A DNA stretch of 64,000 nt from Agarivorans sp. Toyoura001 (GCF_005405585.1 NZ_BJEQ01000023.1:1-64000), one strand, 5' to 3'. Positions 17,204-27,447 are shown, numbered from the stretch's first letter. Translations and numbers: made by a program. Notes: generated by a model not told the origin, from the letters alone.

Positions 17204-18289
17204 CTATAAGTAACGATGACGAAGTGCGGCGTAGTTACGCGCGGTGGTACGTAAATCACCAGACTGCTTAACAAACTGGCGCGGATTGCCAGTAGCTGGC
17301 TTTTCTAGCTTAAGCTCTAAAGCTTGGGCCATAGCAAACGCTGAACCCGGCTCAACTAATGTGCCAGTGCGCGGGCATAAGGCTTCGGTAGATGCGCCTA
17401 CATTGGTCACAACGGCGGGGACCTCACAAGACTGTGCTTCTAATATCACTAACGACAAACCTTCGAAATAAGAAGGCAAACAAAACAGATCTAAGCTTTG
17501 GTAAAAGCGCGGCATTGACTCAATGGAGCCTAAAAAGTGCACGCGTTCTTGTAAGTGTAAAGATTCAACCAATTGTTCTAATTGCTTACGTTGGCTGCCA
17601 TCACCTGCAAATGCTAAATGCACATCTTCTGGTAAAAACGACAATGACTCGATCAATACTGCTTGGCCTTTTTCTAATTCCAAGCGGCCAGCGCAACCAA
17701 TTAAACGAAAATGCTCTGGCAAACCCAGCTCACGACGAGCCACTACTTTGCTACCTGGTGCAAAGCTGCGGGTATCTACACCATTTTTAATCACCTGCAC
17801 TTTTTCATCATCAAAGCCTAAGGCCGCCTTTAGCTCACCAGCCACTAAATTGGCGTCTGCGACCAGCATAGGTTTAACAAATTTGAGTGCGGCAGCTTGC
17901 ACCAAACGGCGGCGTTGCTGACGTAAATGCCAAGCATCATGCTCGGTATGAATCACTACTTTCACGCCAGCTAAACGCGCGGCTATGCCACCATAAATAA
18001 GCGGGCCAATATGGTGAGTATGCACTACTGGCACTGCCCAGCGGCGAAACAAGTTAACCAACTTCCACAAGGTTGAAAGTCGAAAACCCGGCTTTTTGTC
18101 TAAAAACATCAAGCGGTCAGCAAAGGGGCGAAGGCGCGGCCATGCCGCCAGTGCTTCTTCTTTGTTGCCTTCCAGTGAGATAATTACCCCCTGCTCATGC
18201 GTCTCTTCCATGCGTTGTAAATCTAAGGCCATGGTTTCTATACCACCGGGCTGTAAGTGCTGTACGACTTGGATCCAAATACTCATCAT
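17204..18289 (-). CDS. GT4-family glycosyltransferase
   Basis: About 361 residues, cytoplasmic, two Rossmann-like domains (GT-B fold). N-terminal LQPGGIETMALDL is the donor-side glycine loop; the C-terminal half has GCAGRLELEKGQAVLIESL and the E-x7-E motif in YFEGLSLVILEAQSCEVP. It should add a sugar to the lipid-linked repeat unit. ATG at 18289 follows a GAGG site by five bases; an earlier ATG at 18313 would overlap the wzz-like stop. Position after the chain-length gene matches SypP of the syp locus. Confidence 0.85.
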   Translation of the reverse strand: MMSIWIQVVQHLQPGGIETMALDLQRMEETHEQGVIISLEGNKEEALAAWPRLRPFADRLMFLDKKPGFRLSTLWKLVNLFRRWAVPVVHTHHIGPLIYGGIAARLAGVKVVIHTEHDAWHLRQQRRRLVQAAALKFVKPMLVADANLVAGELKAALGFDDEKVQVIKNGVDTRSFAPGSKVVARRELGLPEHFRLIGCAGRLELEKGQAVLIESLSFLPEDVHLAFAGDGSQRKQLEQLVESLHLQERVHFLGSIESMPRFYQSLDLFCLPSYFEGLSLVILEAQSCEVPAVVTNVGASTEALCPRTGTLVEPGSAFAMAQALELKLEKPATGNPRQFVKQSGDLRTTARNYAALRHRYL

Positions 18290-18299
18290 GTAATCCTCT

Positions 18300-19730
18300 T
18301 TAATGCGATTCATTAAGCGGAGGAATACGGCTTAACACCGACACTCCAGCTATATCTTCAATATCTTTAATGGTGCGTAAACTCGAATCAGTTAGCTCAG
18401 CCATCACCGCTAAGCTGATACCGATAGCAACGCCACCCACAAAACCAGCAACAACAAACATCCATAATGGCAAGGTAGACGGGCCACTGGGGGTATAAGC
18501 GCGGTCAATAATTTTGATTCGGTCAGCTTGCTCAAACACCCCTAACGCACCGGTTACTTGTGCCATTTCGTAGCGGGTTAACATGTTTTCATACAGGCTG
18601 CGTTTCACTCGCAAATTGCGATTTAGAATACGGAGTTGTTTCTCTTGCTCACCCACCGAGCCAATTTGTTGCTGTATAGAATTTGCCAAACTTTTTAATT
18701 GCGATACCTCTGCTGCTAAGGCGTCTACTCGCTGGCGAGCAATCATTAAGGCCTCTACTTGCACAATTAGCATTTCACCATTGGATTCAGTAATTGAGAT
18801 TTGCTGCTGCAGTAAGGCAGAGCTGTCGGTTTTGCTTACCGCAGATTCGGGTAAAGCGAGCACTTCTTCTCGTTCTTGCTCCAAATGGCGCAGTACCCGT
18901 TTAATCGCCAAAACTTTAGAGTGCCCCTCGGTGTAGCGAGACATTAAGGTGGCCAGCTCAGCACGATTAAGCACAATTTGTTCTTCTAGGCGGGTTAACA
19001 CAGGATTAGTACGAGATAACTGTTGGTCAATGCTGCCTAAGCTTTGCTTAGCGCCCGCCAATTCGGCCTCGCGTTCAATTAGACGCTGGCGCACTCGCGA
19101 TAGCCGCTCTGTATTTGCAGCATGCTGCTCGGGCAAACCATCAGAATGTAGCGTGCGATAACTCGCTAACGCTTGCTCTGCTTCTTCAAGCTCTATACTA
19201 CTGGTACTTAAGTGCTCGCGAAGAAAGCGTTCAGACTCTTGAATAGACGAGCGCTCAGGGGCTAAAAGCTGCTCAATAAAATGTTTAGACACCGTTTCTA
19301 ATAACTGACTCATGCCCTGCGGAGTGGTTGATTTGTAATCAATTCGAATTAAATCCTTACCCACTTGGCGAACCGTTAAGGCCGACGATAAACGCGCAAT
19401 CACCTGCTCTTTACGCTGTGGGCTGTCGGTTTCAAACATCAAGCCTTGCTCAATAGCCACTTCGCTCAATACGTGGCGACTATGCAGCAAGGTGGTCAGC
19501 GCTTCCATTCGGCCTTCTACATTGGCCGATACGGCTAAATCTTCTAAAAATGGATTAAGGCTGGCAGTTTCCTGCACTAACATACTGGTATGCGACGCAT
19601 ATTGTTTGTCCGACATTAGTGACACAACAGCCCCAACAATCGGCATCAATAGAATAGGTAGAGCAATTAAGTAACGTCGACGCCATAGGGCATCAACAAT
19701 TAAATATATTCTTGGTAGTAATTCGCCCAT
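18300..19730 (-). CDS. Wzz/GumC-type chain-length determinant protein (SypO-like)
   Basis: A 476-residue polysaccharide co-polymerase: membrane helix near residues 20-42, a large coiled-coil periplasmic region (about 150-400), then TPSGPSTLPLWMF and a second helix, with a short cytoplasmic end (AELTDSSLRTIKDIEDIAGV). It lacks a kinase domain; the separate CpsD-like protein (8928-9626) is the natural partner. ATG at 19730 is preferred: GGAG is six bases upstream and the sigma-54 promoter predicts transcription from about 19750, which excludes the in-frame TTG at 19751. Confidence 0.85.
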   Translation of the reverse strand: MGELLPRIYLIVDALWRRRYLIALPILLMPIVGAVVSLMSDKQYASHTSMLVQETASLNPFLEDLAVSANVEGRMEALTTLLHSRHVLSEVAIEQGLMFETDSPQRKEQVIARLSSALTVRQVGKDLIRIDYKSTTPQGMSQLLETVSKHFIEQLLAPERSSIQESERFLREHLSTSSIELEEAEQALASYRTLHSDGLPEQHAANTERLSRVRQRLIEREAELAGAKQSLGSIDQQLSRTNPVLTRLEEQIVLNRAELATLMSRYTEGHSKVLAIKRVLRHLEQEREEVLALPESAVSKTDSSALLQQQISITESNGEMLIVQVEALMIARQRVDALAAEVSQLKSLANSIQQQIGSVGEQEKQLRILNRNLRVKRSLYENMLTRYEMAQVTGALGVFEQADRIKIIDRAYTPSGPSTLPLWMFVVAGFVGGVAIGISLAVMAELTDSSLRTIKDIEDIAGVSVLSRIPPLNESH

Positions 19731-19760
19731 TGTATTCTCCACTTGATTCAAGCTTTGAAT

Positions 19761-19776
19761 AGCGAAATCCGTACCA
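19761..19776 (-). promoter_or_regulatory. Sigma-54 promoter of the wzz-GT4-GT2 operon
   Basis: TGGTACGGATTTCGCT on the minus strand has GG and GC ten bases apart and matches TGGCACRNNNNTTGCW except at two positions. It shares TGG-AC-GA...TCGCT with the promoter at 13010, suggesting the same activator. Predicted start of transcription is near 19750, about 20 bases before the wzz-like ATG. Confidence 0.72.
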
Positions 19777-19959
19777 ACATTTTTAATTGCTATTTATCAT
19801 GCACTTAATGATAGTTTCAAGTTGAAATCTAGAGGGTATTGCATTTTGCAAGACAGTCTATAGCAGCAAAGCGTGTTCAAGTAATATCAGGGATGTATGG
19901 CGTAGCAATCTAGAGCGACACTTAACACAAGGCTTAGCGGATACAACATGCTAGGGTGA

Positions 19960-20709
19960 CTATTGAAGATATTTATCAAAAATCATATCGTAGGTGCCAT
20001 CTTCCTTCATGGCTGAAAGCGCTTTGTTGTATTCACGAATAACTGTGGAAAAGTCACGTTTTCTGGTGAATGCCAAGTAACTAGGAATGGCTTCTAAAGG
20101 AGGGGATAACTGCTTTATTTTATGGGCTGCCCCCAACGATTTTGCTGTACTAAAAACCACATGCCGATACGAAGGTATTAAGTCCACGCGGCCAGCCAGC
20201 AGCTTTCGAACATTACTTTTAGAGCTTTGAGCTTCATCAACGGTCTTGAATAACCGCTTCTCCAAAGCAGCGTCAAGCCTTGGGCCATAGCTAGTCTCAT
20301 TGATGACGCCGATTGATTTATCTGCCAATTGTTGAATATCACCATCAAAGGTGATGGATGAATTAACAGAAACAAAAAATGCCTGTATTTGTGTTATCAG
20401 TACTTCGTTCGTATAACTCAAAAATGTTTGCCGTTCATTTGTTAAATATACTGAGAATATTCCATCGACAGTGCCTTCTTGAACCGACTTTAAGCATCTA
20501 GCCCAAGGCATTAGCTTTATTTCTACGGTAAAACCCGCTCTTTCAAATGCTTCATTTATAACATCAACTAAAATACCTGTTTGCTCACCGTTCTCTATAT
20601 ACGAGGTAGGAATACTGTCAGCAGCGGCGGCAAGCACAATTTTTTCGGCATACACCGTCTCAGAATAGAGAAGCAGAACTAAGAAAAAAAAGGATAGAGC
20701 TTTAAGCAT
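19960..20709 (-). CDS. Periplasmic amino-acid-type solute-binding protein (SBP_bac_3)
   Basis: About 249 residues with signal peptide (LKALSFFFLVLLLYSETVYA) and one SBP_bac_3 domain: EKIVLAAAADSIPTSYIENG, ILVDVINEAFERAGFTVEI, KLMPWARCLKSVQEGTVDG. The PWxR motif is common in orphan binding proteins of marine gammaproteobacteria. No permease genes are adjacent, so the ligand and whether it transports are unknown. ATG at 20709 is taken because it begins the signal peptide and has AAGG upstream; an upstream in-frame start at 20790 would bury it. It is a single gene. Confidence 0.8.
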   Translation of the reverse strand: MLKALSFFFLVLLLYSETVYAEKIVLAAAADSIPTSYIENGEQTGILVDVINEAFERAGFTVEIKLMPWARCLKSVQEGTVDGIFSVYLTNERQTFLSYTNEVLITQIQAFFVSVNSSITFDGDIQQLADKSIGVINETSYGPRLDAALEKRLFKTVDEAQSSKSNVRKLLAGRVDLIPSYRHVVFSTAKSLGAAHKIKQLSPPLEAIPSYLAFTRKRDFSTVIREYNKALSAMKEDGTYDMIFDKYLQ

Positions 20710-20947
20710 TTGTCTTGCCTTTGGCCACCAAAAAAGATGTTCGTATACTACGACTGTATGACATATCGATACTTTTTCAAGCTGTGCCAAAAATTACAAA
20801 AACGTTCAATTTGATATTTTGGCCAGCCTTTAGTAATGCTTAAAGCCTAGACGAAACACCCGTTCTTATGAGTTTTCAGACCGACTGCAGGCTTTTAACA
20901 TGCTCTAATTGTAGAGCCCAATAGCCCGGCCGACCTTAGATAGCGAA

Positions 20948-21646
20948 TTATTTCTTAGAAGCAAGAACCTCTTCTAGCTCAAGCCCAGTTAGGCTATGAA
21001 TAGTACGCCACAAGTAGTAAAAAACAGCCATCATCATCACCATAGATGGCAAGGCAATCATCGGGTAACTATATAGGGTTAACTGACCTAGCTCTTCGTT
21101 AAATGCAGACGTTCCGGCAGGGCTAGTGACTAGCCATTTGGCAAGGATATAGTTCATCGTCGCTGAAAAGGCGAAGGAACCAGCAATAAAATAGGTAGCC
21201 TTTAACAGGCGAGCTTCGAAGGCAGCACCGCTGTTATGTTCTGCTAAACGTTGTTGGATTTTTTCCACATCCATAATATCTGGGTTAAACAGCAAAGCTT
21301 TAACCAAAGGATAAGGAGTAAAGGTAGACACTAAAACGGCAATACCTATCACAGCAGGAATGGCCGCTTCTTTAATGGCTAACCATTTGGTATCAAGCTC
21401 AAATAAACCAATCCCACCCGTTAACAAAACACTTACCAAGCCAAGTAAGGCAATGAAATTAAATTTCCTATATCTAATTAGCTCGAAAAGCCCCCAACCA
21501 AGTGGAAAGGCAAGCGCAACAATCAAACCTCCACTAGCACCTAAGGCATCTTCGCCGCTTAATTTCATGAGTACAAAAGACGGTAAAACGATACTGACAA
21601 CTAGATCAACTAAGGGCCGTGGCTTATGTGTTGGAGAGCTTTTCAT
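20948..21646 (-). CDS. VC0807-like integral membrane protein
   Basis: A 232-residue membrane protein with about six hydrophobic segments. PLVDLVVSIVLPSFVLMKLS at the start and the AFPLGWGLFELIRYRKFNF motif resemble the uncharacterised VC0807 family. The C-terminal half has LLKATYFIAGSFAFSATMNYILA and ends ELEEVLASKK. No function is known for the family and the neighbours give no hint. Monocistronic as far as can be seen. Confidence 0.7.
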   Translation of the reverse strand: MKSSPTHKPRPLVDLVVSIVLPSFVLMKLSGEDALGASGGLIVALAFPLGWGLFELIRYRKFNFIALLGLVSVLLTGGIGLFELDTKWLAIKEAAIPAVIGIAVLVSTFTPYPLVKALLFNPDIMDVEKIQQRLAEHNSGAAFEARLLKATYFIAGSFAFSATMNYILAKWLVTSPAGTSAFNEELGQLTLYSYPMIALPSMVMMMAVFYYLWRTIHSLTGLELEEVLASKK

Positions 21647-21995
21647 ATTTTCTATGCGTTATTGCAAATTACGTAGAATGGTTATAACTAATTATCAACA
21701 ATGAAACAATCGGCAAATAGCTTCCCGACGTTCTTTTGAATACTAATTCCTGTGCGAACCACTAGCTTAACTAGTGCCGCCATAGCCAAGCGTTGCTGCC
21801 CGTTTTGATGCCCGTATACGCAGAATCAAGTCACTAATTCAGTCAATGGGTTCATAGCTGCAACACATCACGCTTATGCATTGGCAAACATACGGGAAAT
21901 TGGCTACCGAAAACGAAAAACACTCGACAAGATAATAATGCCGAGTGCTCTTTTTACTACATTGATACGATTGCTGATTGTAGTATATGGCTGCT
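21647..21995. other. Intergenic region, 349 bases
   Basis: Apart from the terminator at 21921-21947 and the promoter region of the VC0807-like gene, I see nothing. The stretch 21740-21790 has a short CTAGCTTAACTAG palindrome of unclear meaning. Confidence 0.4.
21916..21950 (-). terminator. Terminator of chemoreceptor gene
   Basis: CACTCG (21921-21926) pairs with CGAGTG (21942-21947); on the minus strand the stem is followed by TTTTTCGTTTT. It lies 50 bases after the stop codon of the chemoreceptor gene at 21996. T residues on the other side make it possibly bidirectional. Confidence 0.65.
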
Positions 21996-24053
21996 TTAGC
22001 CTACCAGTTTAAACTTGCCTACATTACTTTCTTGCTGGTTAGACAGCGCATTTAAGCGTTGCCCTTCCGCGGCAAGGGTATCTAAAGTTAAGCTATTTTC
22101 TTTAGCTTGCTGCGCCAGTAAGCCCATTTCTTGAGTGATACTGGCAGCACCTTCTCGCTGCTGTTCGGTGGCAGTATTAATGCTATGCGACATATCGCGA
22201 AGCTTTTGAATGTCTTTACTCACCGCCGTAATCGCCTCTGATAACTCACTGTTTAAGTTAAGCGTATCGCCCATTTTGCTGCGGCTTTCACCCATTAACT
22301 GCATAGAGGTACTCGCTTGTTCTTCTAAACGCGCCATAACTTTAGCTATTTGCTCAGTTTGCTCGCCACTGCGCTTAGATAACATTCTCACCTCATCAGC
22401 GACCACTGAAAACCCGCGCCCATATTCCCCAGCACGAGCCGCTTCAATAGCCGCATTTAATGCCAGTAAGTTGGTAGCGTCAGCGATTGATTGAATCACC
22501 TCTAACACCGTTTTAACGTCACCAATATCTTTCAGTAAGCTTTCCATTGCTCCATGAGTACTATTAATATGCTGATCTAAGGCTTGAATAGTTTGCTGAT
22601 TTTGCTGCATAACCGCGGTACCGCTTTTCAGTCGCTTATCGGCGGTTTCTGTTTGCTGGAAAGAGTCACTCGCAATGCCGGCGATTTCTTGGCTGGCATT
22701 AGCCATTTGCGCAATCGCCGAACTCACACTGCCTAAGCTGGTATTTTGATTGTCGTTTTTGCCTTTAATGTCACCGGTTATACTGGCGTTACTGGTGGCC
22801 ATAGTTTCTAGCTCACTAGTCACTTGCACTATTTCACTCAATGAATGATTGGTATTTTCTGCTACCTCATTCACCCAGCCAGCCACTTTAGCAAACTCCC
22901 CGCTCCATCCGTTTTGCATATGCAAAGTAAAGTCGCCATTCGCCATCGCGCGGGTTACCGTTGCTAAGTCGTCAATCGGCCGCTTAATCAAGCGATTGAT
23001 TGAAATACACGAACCAACTGCAACCAACAAAGCAATAATACCGGCAATACTGGCGCTAAAGCTGACCTTTGTAACTAACCGCTCAGCATCACTTACCATT
23101 AGTGTGCTTTGCTGGTCAATACTAGTAACCAAATGTTTTAGTTCAACTATTTGAGCCTTGATATCAGCTTCTAGCTGGGTACGCTTTAGCCCAACTTGTT
23201 CAATGCTTTGCTGGTTTTTAAGCACCCTAGATAACAAACCTTGTGGCTCATTTACATGCTTGATAAAAAACGCCCAGTTACTTGTGATGTCTGCGTGTTT
23301 AGTAATAGATTCCACTTCAAAGCCAAGATCGTCAAAACTACTCGCTAAGCGCTTGGTGCTGGCACGAATCGTTTCTAATAATTTGGTAATGGCCGCAGGA
23401 CTGTCTACAGATACCAGCTCAAAGCTCTTTAATTGCACCCGCTGCGATGCAGACATATAGTTTCGATAAATGTCGCGAATATATTGGTCTTCTAAGGCAT
23501 AAGGTTCTACTTGATAGCCCATGTCGTTGTACAACTCGGTAGACTGCAAAACAAACTGGCTAAATATTTTCCTTAACTCAACCTCTTCGGTATAGCTTTG
23601 AGAAAGCGCTTGGTAAACCAGAGACAACTCCTTATCCAAGTGATCTATCATTTGTCGAGAAGATTCAAAACCAGTGGCGGCGTTAGTTTGCTGTTGTACT
23701 TGTGAACGAGTGACCGCTTGCGCCAGTAATTGCTCAGTGCTATCGCGCAACTCTTGCCAATCGGCATAAAGAACATCAAGCTGCGACTGGTCTTCTGATG
23801 TGAGAATAGCCAGCACTAAGTGATTCATTTGTAAATAGGCGGCTTCGGCATCAGAGGCATTTTGCAAAGCAACTAACGAATGACTAGCCAATTCCTGATT
23901 ACGATTTTGAATGGTATTCAAGCCAATAATGGCAATTAAAATGGCGGTAACAAAGGTACTTGCGATCACCACAACCACCATTACCACCTGCCTAGGAATA
24001 GACATTTTACGTAAACGACCTAGAAATGAAAAAACCTGAAAATCTTTAAACAT
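21996..24053 (-). CDS. Methyl-accepting chemotaxis protein
   Basis: About 685 residues: membrane helix near the N-terminus ([21 protein letters not shown]), a long mostly helical periplasmic region of about 280 residues (probably a four-helix or HBM-like sensor, since no Cache motifs are seen), a second helix ([19 protein letters not shown]), HAMP ([20 protein letters not shown]) and the signalling domain with [24 protein letters not shown] at 24053 gives a normal short N-terminus; in-frame starts as far up as 24125 are open and cannot be excluded. Ligand unknown. Confidence 0.87.
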   Translation of the reverse strand: MFKDFQVFSFLGRLRKMSIPRQVVMVVVVIASTFVTAILIAIIGLNTIQNRNQELASHSLVALQNASDAEAAYLQMNHLVLAILTSEDQSQLDVLYADWQELRDSTEQLLAQAVTRSQVQQQTNAATGFESSRQMIDHLDKELSLVYQALSQSYTEEVELRKIFSQFVLQSTELYNDMGYQVEPYALEDQYIRDIYRNYMSASQRVQLKSFELVSVDSPAAITKLLETIRASTKRLASSFDDLGFEVESITKHADITSNWAFFIKHVNEPQGLLSRVLKNQQSIEQVGLKRTQLEADIKAQIVELKHLVTSIDQQSTLMVSDAERLVTKVSFSASIAGIIALLVAVGSCISINRLIKRPIDDLATVTRAMANGDFTLHMQNGWSGEFAKVAGWVNEVAENTNHSLSEIVQVTSELETMATSNASITGDIKGKNDNQNTSLGSVSSAIAQMANASQEIAGIASDSFQQTETADKRLKSGTAVMQQNQQTIQALDQHINSTHGAMESLLKDIGDVKTVLEVIQSIADATNLLALNAAIEAARAGEYGRGFSVVADEVRMLSKRSGEQTEQIAKVMARLEEQASTSMQLMGESRSKMGDTLNLNSELSEAITAVSKDIQKLRDMSHSINTATEQQREGAASITQEMGLLAQQAKENSLTLDTLAAEGQRLNALSNQQESNVGKFKLVG

Positions 24054-24326
24054 GCTGTACCCCATTACCAACATCTCTTTCCATAGTGCTGGTAGCAACT
24101 TAGCGAGGGTAAACATTTTCAGCAATCTGATTTACGTTTTTTTATGGTGAGGATCAATAATTATCAGTTAATTCATAATGACTTTATTTTTACATCTTAA
24201 ACTTTTGATTTAATTGATTAAAATATAAAACTTTAAAATAGTTTGGGTTTAACAAAACTGTTGCTCAACTCTTACTCAATACCGCCGATATAGAAAGAGT
24301 TAAAGGGATTTAATCGGAGAACAGCA

Positions 24327-24623
24327 GTGTCGATATCGTCAATCAACTCAGCAGCAAGTAATGCATACATGGCTCAGGCAAAAGCTAAACAAACGCCCGT
24401 TATGGATAAACCGGTTGAACCCAAGCAAGCACAGCCCACTATGCCAGAACCGTTAAAAACAGATAAAGCAGAAGAAGACAGCAGTGTAAAATCGTTTGCT
24501 TATGGCGCACTAGGCATGGACAAGCCTAACGAAGTAGAAGAAAACGAAGATGGCGCTTATACCGCAGGCCAAGTGCTTAAAGCCATTGGAACAGTAGGCA
24601 GCATCATCGCCATTATGGTGTAA
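24327..24623 (+). CDS. Small conserved hypothetical protein
   Basis: A 98-residue protein, Ala/Lys/Glu/Pro rich and probably disordered (AKAKQTPVMDKPVEPKQAQP), with a conserved-looking C-terminal segment FAYGALGMDKPNE and a short hydrophobic end GTVGSIIAIMV. GTG start at 24327 with GGAG seven bases upstream. Not recognised as a named family. It is convergent with the MFS gene, whose stop is two bases away. Confidence 0.65.
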   Translation: MSISSINSAASNAYMAQAKAKQTPVMDKPVEPKQAQPTMPEPLKTDKAEEDSSVKSFAYGALGMDKPNEVEENEDGAYTAGQVLKAIGTVGSIIAIMV

Positions 24624-24624
24624 A

Positions 24625-25794
24625 TTATTGGGTTTTAAGCGCCCAAGTTGTTTCTCGGTGTTGCTCTGGGTGACGCGGAACCAAGAATGAGAACGCCAGA
24701 GAAGCCACAGCAATAGCAGCGCCAAACCAAAATACTAACGACGGCGAATATAACCAAACAAAACCTAATAGTGCTGGCAGTATTACTGCCGCTATATGGT
24801 TAATGGTAAAGCTCACCCCCGCTGAACTGGCAATATCTGCCGGATCGGCAATTTTTTGAAAGTAGCTCTTAATCGCAATCGCCATTGCAAAAAATAGATG
24901 GTCGATAATATACAAACCTGCCGCCCACTCTGCTGTTTCTACCAAAGCATAGCCGCCAAAAACGAACACCAAGCCGGTGTATTCAATCATTAATGCTCGG
25001 CGCTCACCAATATGACCAATTAGCTGGCCAATTTTACCGGCAAAGATAATGTTCAGAACTTGGTTAGCAAGGTAAAGTAAGGCAATCTCTGATACTGAGT
25101 AACCAAACTTTTCGACCATCAAAAAGCCAGCAAACACCACAAAGATTTGCCTGCGCGCGCCGCTTAAAAACACCAAGGTATAAAACAGCCAATAACGCTG
25201 GCGTAAAATCAGCCTTTTATGTTGCTCGTGCTCGGCGGTGTAATGCGGAAAACGCAAGGCAATAAACAGTACCGCTAATATGGTAATGCCGCCAAACAAG
25301 GCGTACAGCGATACATACTCAAACTCACTGTATTCCAACAATACCCACAACAAACTATAAGCTAATACCGCTGCAGCACCTTTAACCGCAAGCGCTTTCC
25401 CCATAAAAGCCGGGGTTTCGGCTTTAGGTATCCATTGTAAAGTAAGCGATTGATTCACTGTTTCAAAATAGTGAAACCCCACCGACATTAAAACGGTTGT
25501 AAAATACAAGCCATATACACTGGGGAAAAAGCCGGTAAGCGTAATACCGATAGCCAGCACCAATAAACTGATTAAGGCAAAGGTTTGCTCTTTAAGCACT
25601 AACAATACAAAAATAGCGGTAAAGGCCAAAAATCCGGGAATTTCGCGTAGGCTTTGTAAAATGCCAATTTCGCGCCCAGTGAACTGAGCCACTTCAATGG
25701 CAAAGTTATTTAGCAATACCATCCAAATCGAGAAGCTAAACGGCATTAAAAATGCCATCATCAACAGCAATTGCTTTTTAGAACGTTGCATCAT
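24625..25794 (-). CDS. MFS transporter
   Basis: A 389-residue protein with about twelve hydrophobic segments and an MFS-like half repeat. Landmarks are FAIEVAQFTGREIGILQSLREIPGF near the first loop, and IGHIGERRALMIEYTGLVFVFGG in the central loop, typical of proton-coupled exporters or sugar carriers. Substrate unknown. The LysE gene starts upstream with 28 bases between them, so they may be co-transcribed. Confidence 0.75.
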   Translation of the reverse strand: MMQRSKKQLLLMMAFLMPFSFSIWMVLLNNFAIEVAQFTGREIGILQSLREIPGFLAFTAIFVLLVLKEQTFALISLLVLAIGITLTGFFPSVYGLYFTTVLMSVGFHYFETVNQSLTLQWIPKAETPAFMGKALAVKGAAAVLAYSLLWVLLEYSEFEYVSLYALFGGITILAVLFIALRFPHYTAEHEQHKRLILRQRYWLFYTLVFLSGARRQIFVVFAGFLMVEKFGYSVSEIALLYLANQVLNIIFAGKIGQLIGHIGERRALMIEYTGLVFVFGGYALVETAEWAAGLYIIDHLFFAMAIAIKSYFQKIADPADIASSAGVSFTINHIAAVILPALLGFVWLYSPSLVFWFGAAIAVASLAFSFLVPRHPEQHRETTWALKTQ

Positions 25795-25822
25795 AATCCT
25801 TTAATTCATCAAACAAGCGGGC

Positions 25823-26455
25823 TTAACTTAGCTCAGAAAATGCCAAACGAAGGCCAAAACCAGCAAACACTCCACCTAACGCGCGGTTTAGCCAGCGTTT
25901 AGCCCGTTGGCTGGTTTGCACCCGATGAGAAATAGACACACTCAACCACGCCAATATATGCCCCCAAATCATCGCATTAAGGTTAAACACCAAACCCAAC
26001 ACAACAAAAGCTAAGGCTTTATTGGGCTCAGCTGCATCAATAAATTGGGGAACAAAAGCCAAGAAAAATAACGCCACTTTTGGGTTTAAACTATTGGTAA
26101 GAAAGCCTTGGCGAAATATTTTTGCGTAACCCGTACTACAGAGTTGTTCGGCTTTAGGCTGGCTTTGCTCTTTACGTAAAGCCATTGAAAGCCCCATGTA
26201 CAAAAGATAAATACAGCCAACCACTTTTAATATGGTAAAGGCAGCAGCAGAACTCGCAAGAATGGCAGAAAGCCCAAATGCGGCAGCACTAATATGTACA
26301 AATGTTCCAGCACCAATGCCAAAAGCCGCTACCGAGCCGGCTTTAAAGCCTTGGCTAGCACTGCGTGCAACAACGTATAGAGAATCGGGACCAGGAATTA
26401 GGTTAAGCAGTATTCCCGACACCACAAATAACCAGAAATCATTAATGCCTAACAT
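25823..26455 (-). CDS. LysE/RhtB-family amino-acid exporter
   Basis: A 210-residue inner-membrane exporter with about six helices. The family motif LLNLIPGPDSLYVVARS is at residues 17-33, and GFLTNSLNPKVALFFLAFVPQFI is the second conserved block. Members export lysine, threonine, homoserine lactones and similar molecules; the substrate cannot be told from sequence. It precedes the MFS gene on the same strand. Confidence 0.87.
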   Translation of the reverse strand: MLGINDFWLFVVSGILLNLIPGPDSLYVVARSASQGFKAGSVAAFGIGAGTFVHISAAAFGLSAILASSAAAFTILKVVGCIYLLYMGLSMALRKEQSQPKAEQLCSTGYAKIFRQGFLTNSLNPKVALFFLAFVPQFIDAAEPNKALAFVVLGLVFNLNAMIWGHILAWLSVSISHRVQTSQRAKRWLNRALGGVFAGFGLRLAFSELS

Positions 26456-26718
26456 TGCTACTACTCCGTTAGCTTTGCGCCATGTGGCCTAGCTCACAAG
26501 ATTAACACGGAGTTTGTTTAATACGTTAAGAGGAAATGCCCATTTAGTTTGGCAAAAACTGGTAGAAAGTTTGGTGAATAGATGGCGATGCCAGCGATAG
26601 TACTAAGTATGCTTAACGCTTAAAGGGCTGACGACTGAGTTGATAAAAAGCTAAGGCTAAGCGAGTGATGAGAATACCGCTTAGCCGAAGCAATAATTAT
26701 AAAAATTTAGCCGTTCGA

Positions 26719-26967
26719 CTAAAGATAGAAGGCTTCAACTGTGCCTTTTAGTGTCACCATCAAAGGCTGACCACGGCGGTCTAAAGCTTTAGGTGAAGGA
26801 ATTTTGACCCAACCTTCACTTATGCAATATTCCTCAACATTAAAATGTTCTTTACCGTTTAGTTTAATACCGATGTCGTGCTCAAACACTTCCGCTACAT
26901 GGTGCGGGCTGCGAGGGTTGCCTGAAAGACGATCAGGTAAAGTAGGTTGTGATTCGTTATTGCTCAT
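26719..26967 (-). CDS. DUF3297 family protein
   Basis: An 82-residue protein of the DUF3297 family: LPDRLSGNPRSPHHVAEVFE, then DIGIKLNGKEHFNVEEYCISEGW and RGQPLMVTLKGTVEAFY. Function unknown; family members are small, soluble and widespread in proteobacteria. Monocistronic, with no recognisable operator. Confidence 0.85.
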   Translation of the reverse strand: MSNNESQPTLPDRLSGNPRSPHHVAEVFEHDIGIKLNGKEHFNVEEYCISEGWVKIPSPKALDRRGQPLMVTLKGTVEAFYL

Positions 26968-27249
26968 GGCTTGGGCTCAAGGTAAATAAAAGTGCGTCAT
27001 TGTAGTCAATATAGGGAAAGCCCTCAACAGCTTAAGCGGGGCTTTGCTGGCTAACACTGCCTCGAAGACCGATTATATAGAAAAGCGTAATACTCATTCC
27101 TTCTGGGAGTTGTTTATCTAGCAAGACGGCTGTAATTAATTGATTCCACCGTTGAGGTGAGAGCAATTAGCTTGCATAAGTTCAGGTGCTAATACCCAGA
27201 ATGTTACTTAATCAATTACAGAGTGTACGCGGTTTAGAATTACCTTTGA

Positions 27250-27447
27250 GAGAAGCAATACTCTAGCGCGGCCCTTGCGTTCATCAGATCTGGAATAACA
27301 ACAGCCACTCGAGCGATAACCAGTGGTGAACGCACTAACTTTGTACTTTGGCTATATGGAGACCGTGGACGATTACCACAGCAAAGTGTTAATCCTGAGA
27401 ACACAAGATGCTCAAGTGCGTTGGACTTTGCCAAACGCTGCATCTGA
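27250..27447 (+). pseudogene. Possible remnant of a 2OG-Fe(II) oxygenase-like gene
   Basis: In the plus direction the frame reads ALAFIRSGITTATRAITSGERTNFVLWLYGDRGRLP and ends at TGA 27447. ITSGERTN-VLWLYG resembles the C-terminal strand of prolyl-4-hydroxylase-type dioxygenases (arginine that binds 2-oxoglutarate in the SGERTNL motif). No start or iron-binding HxD is visible and the frame is broken upstream, so it is at most a remnant. An opposite-strand frame (27240-27494) is the likely shadow. Confidence 0.35.
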
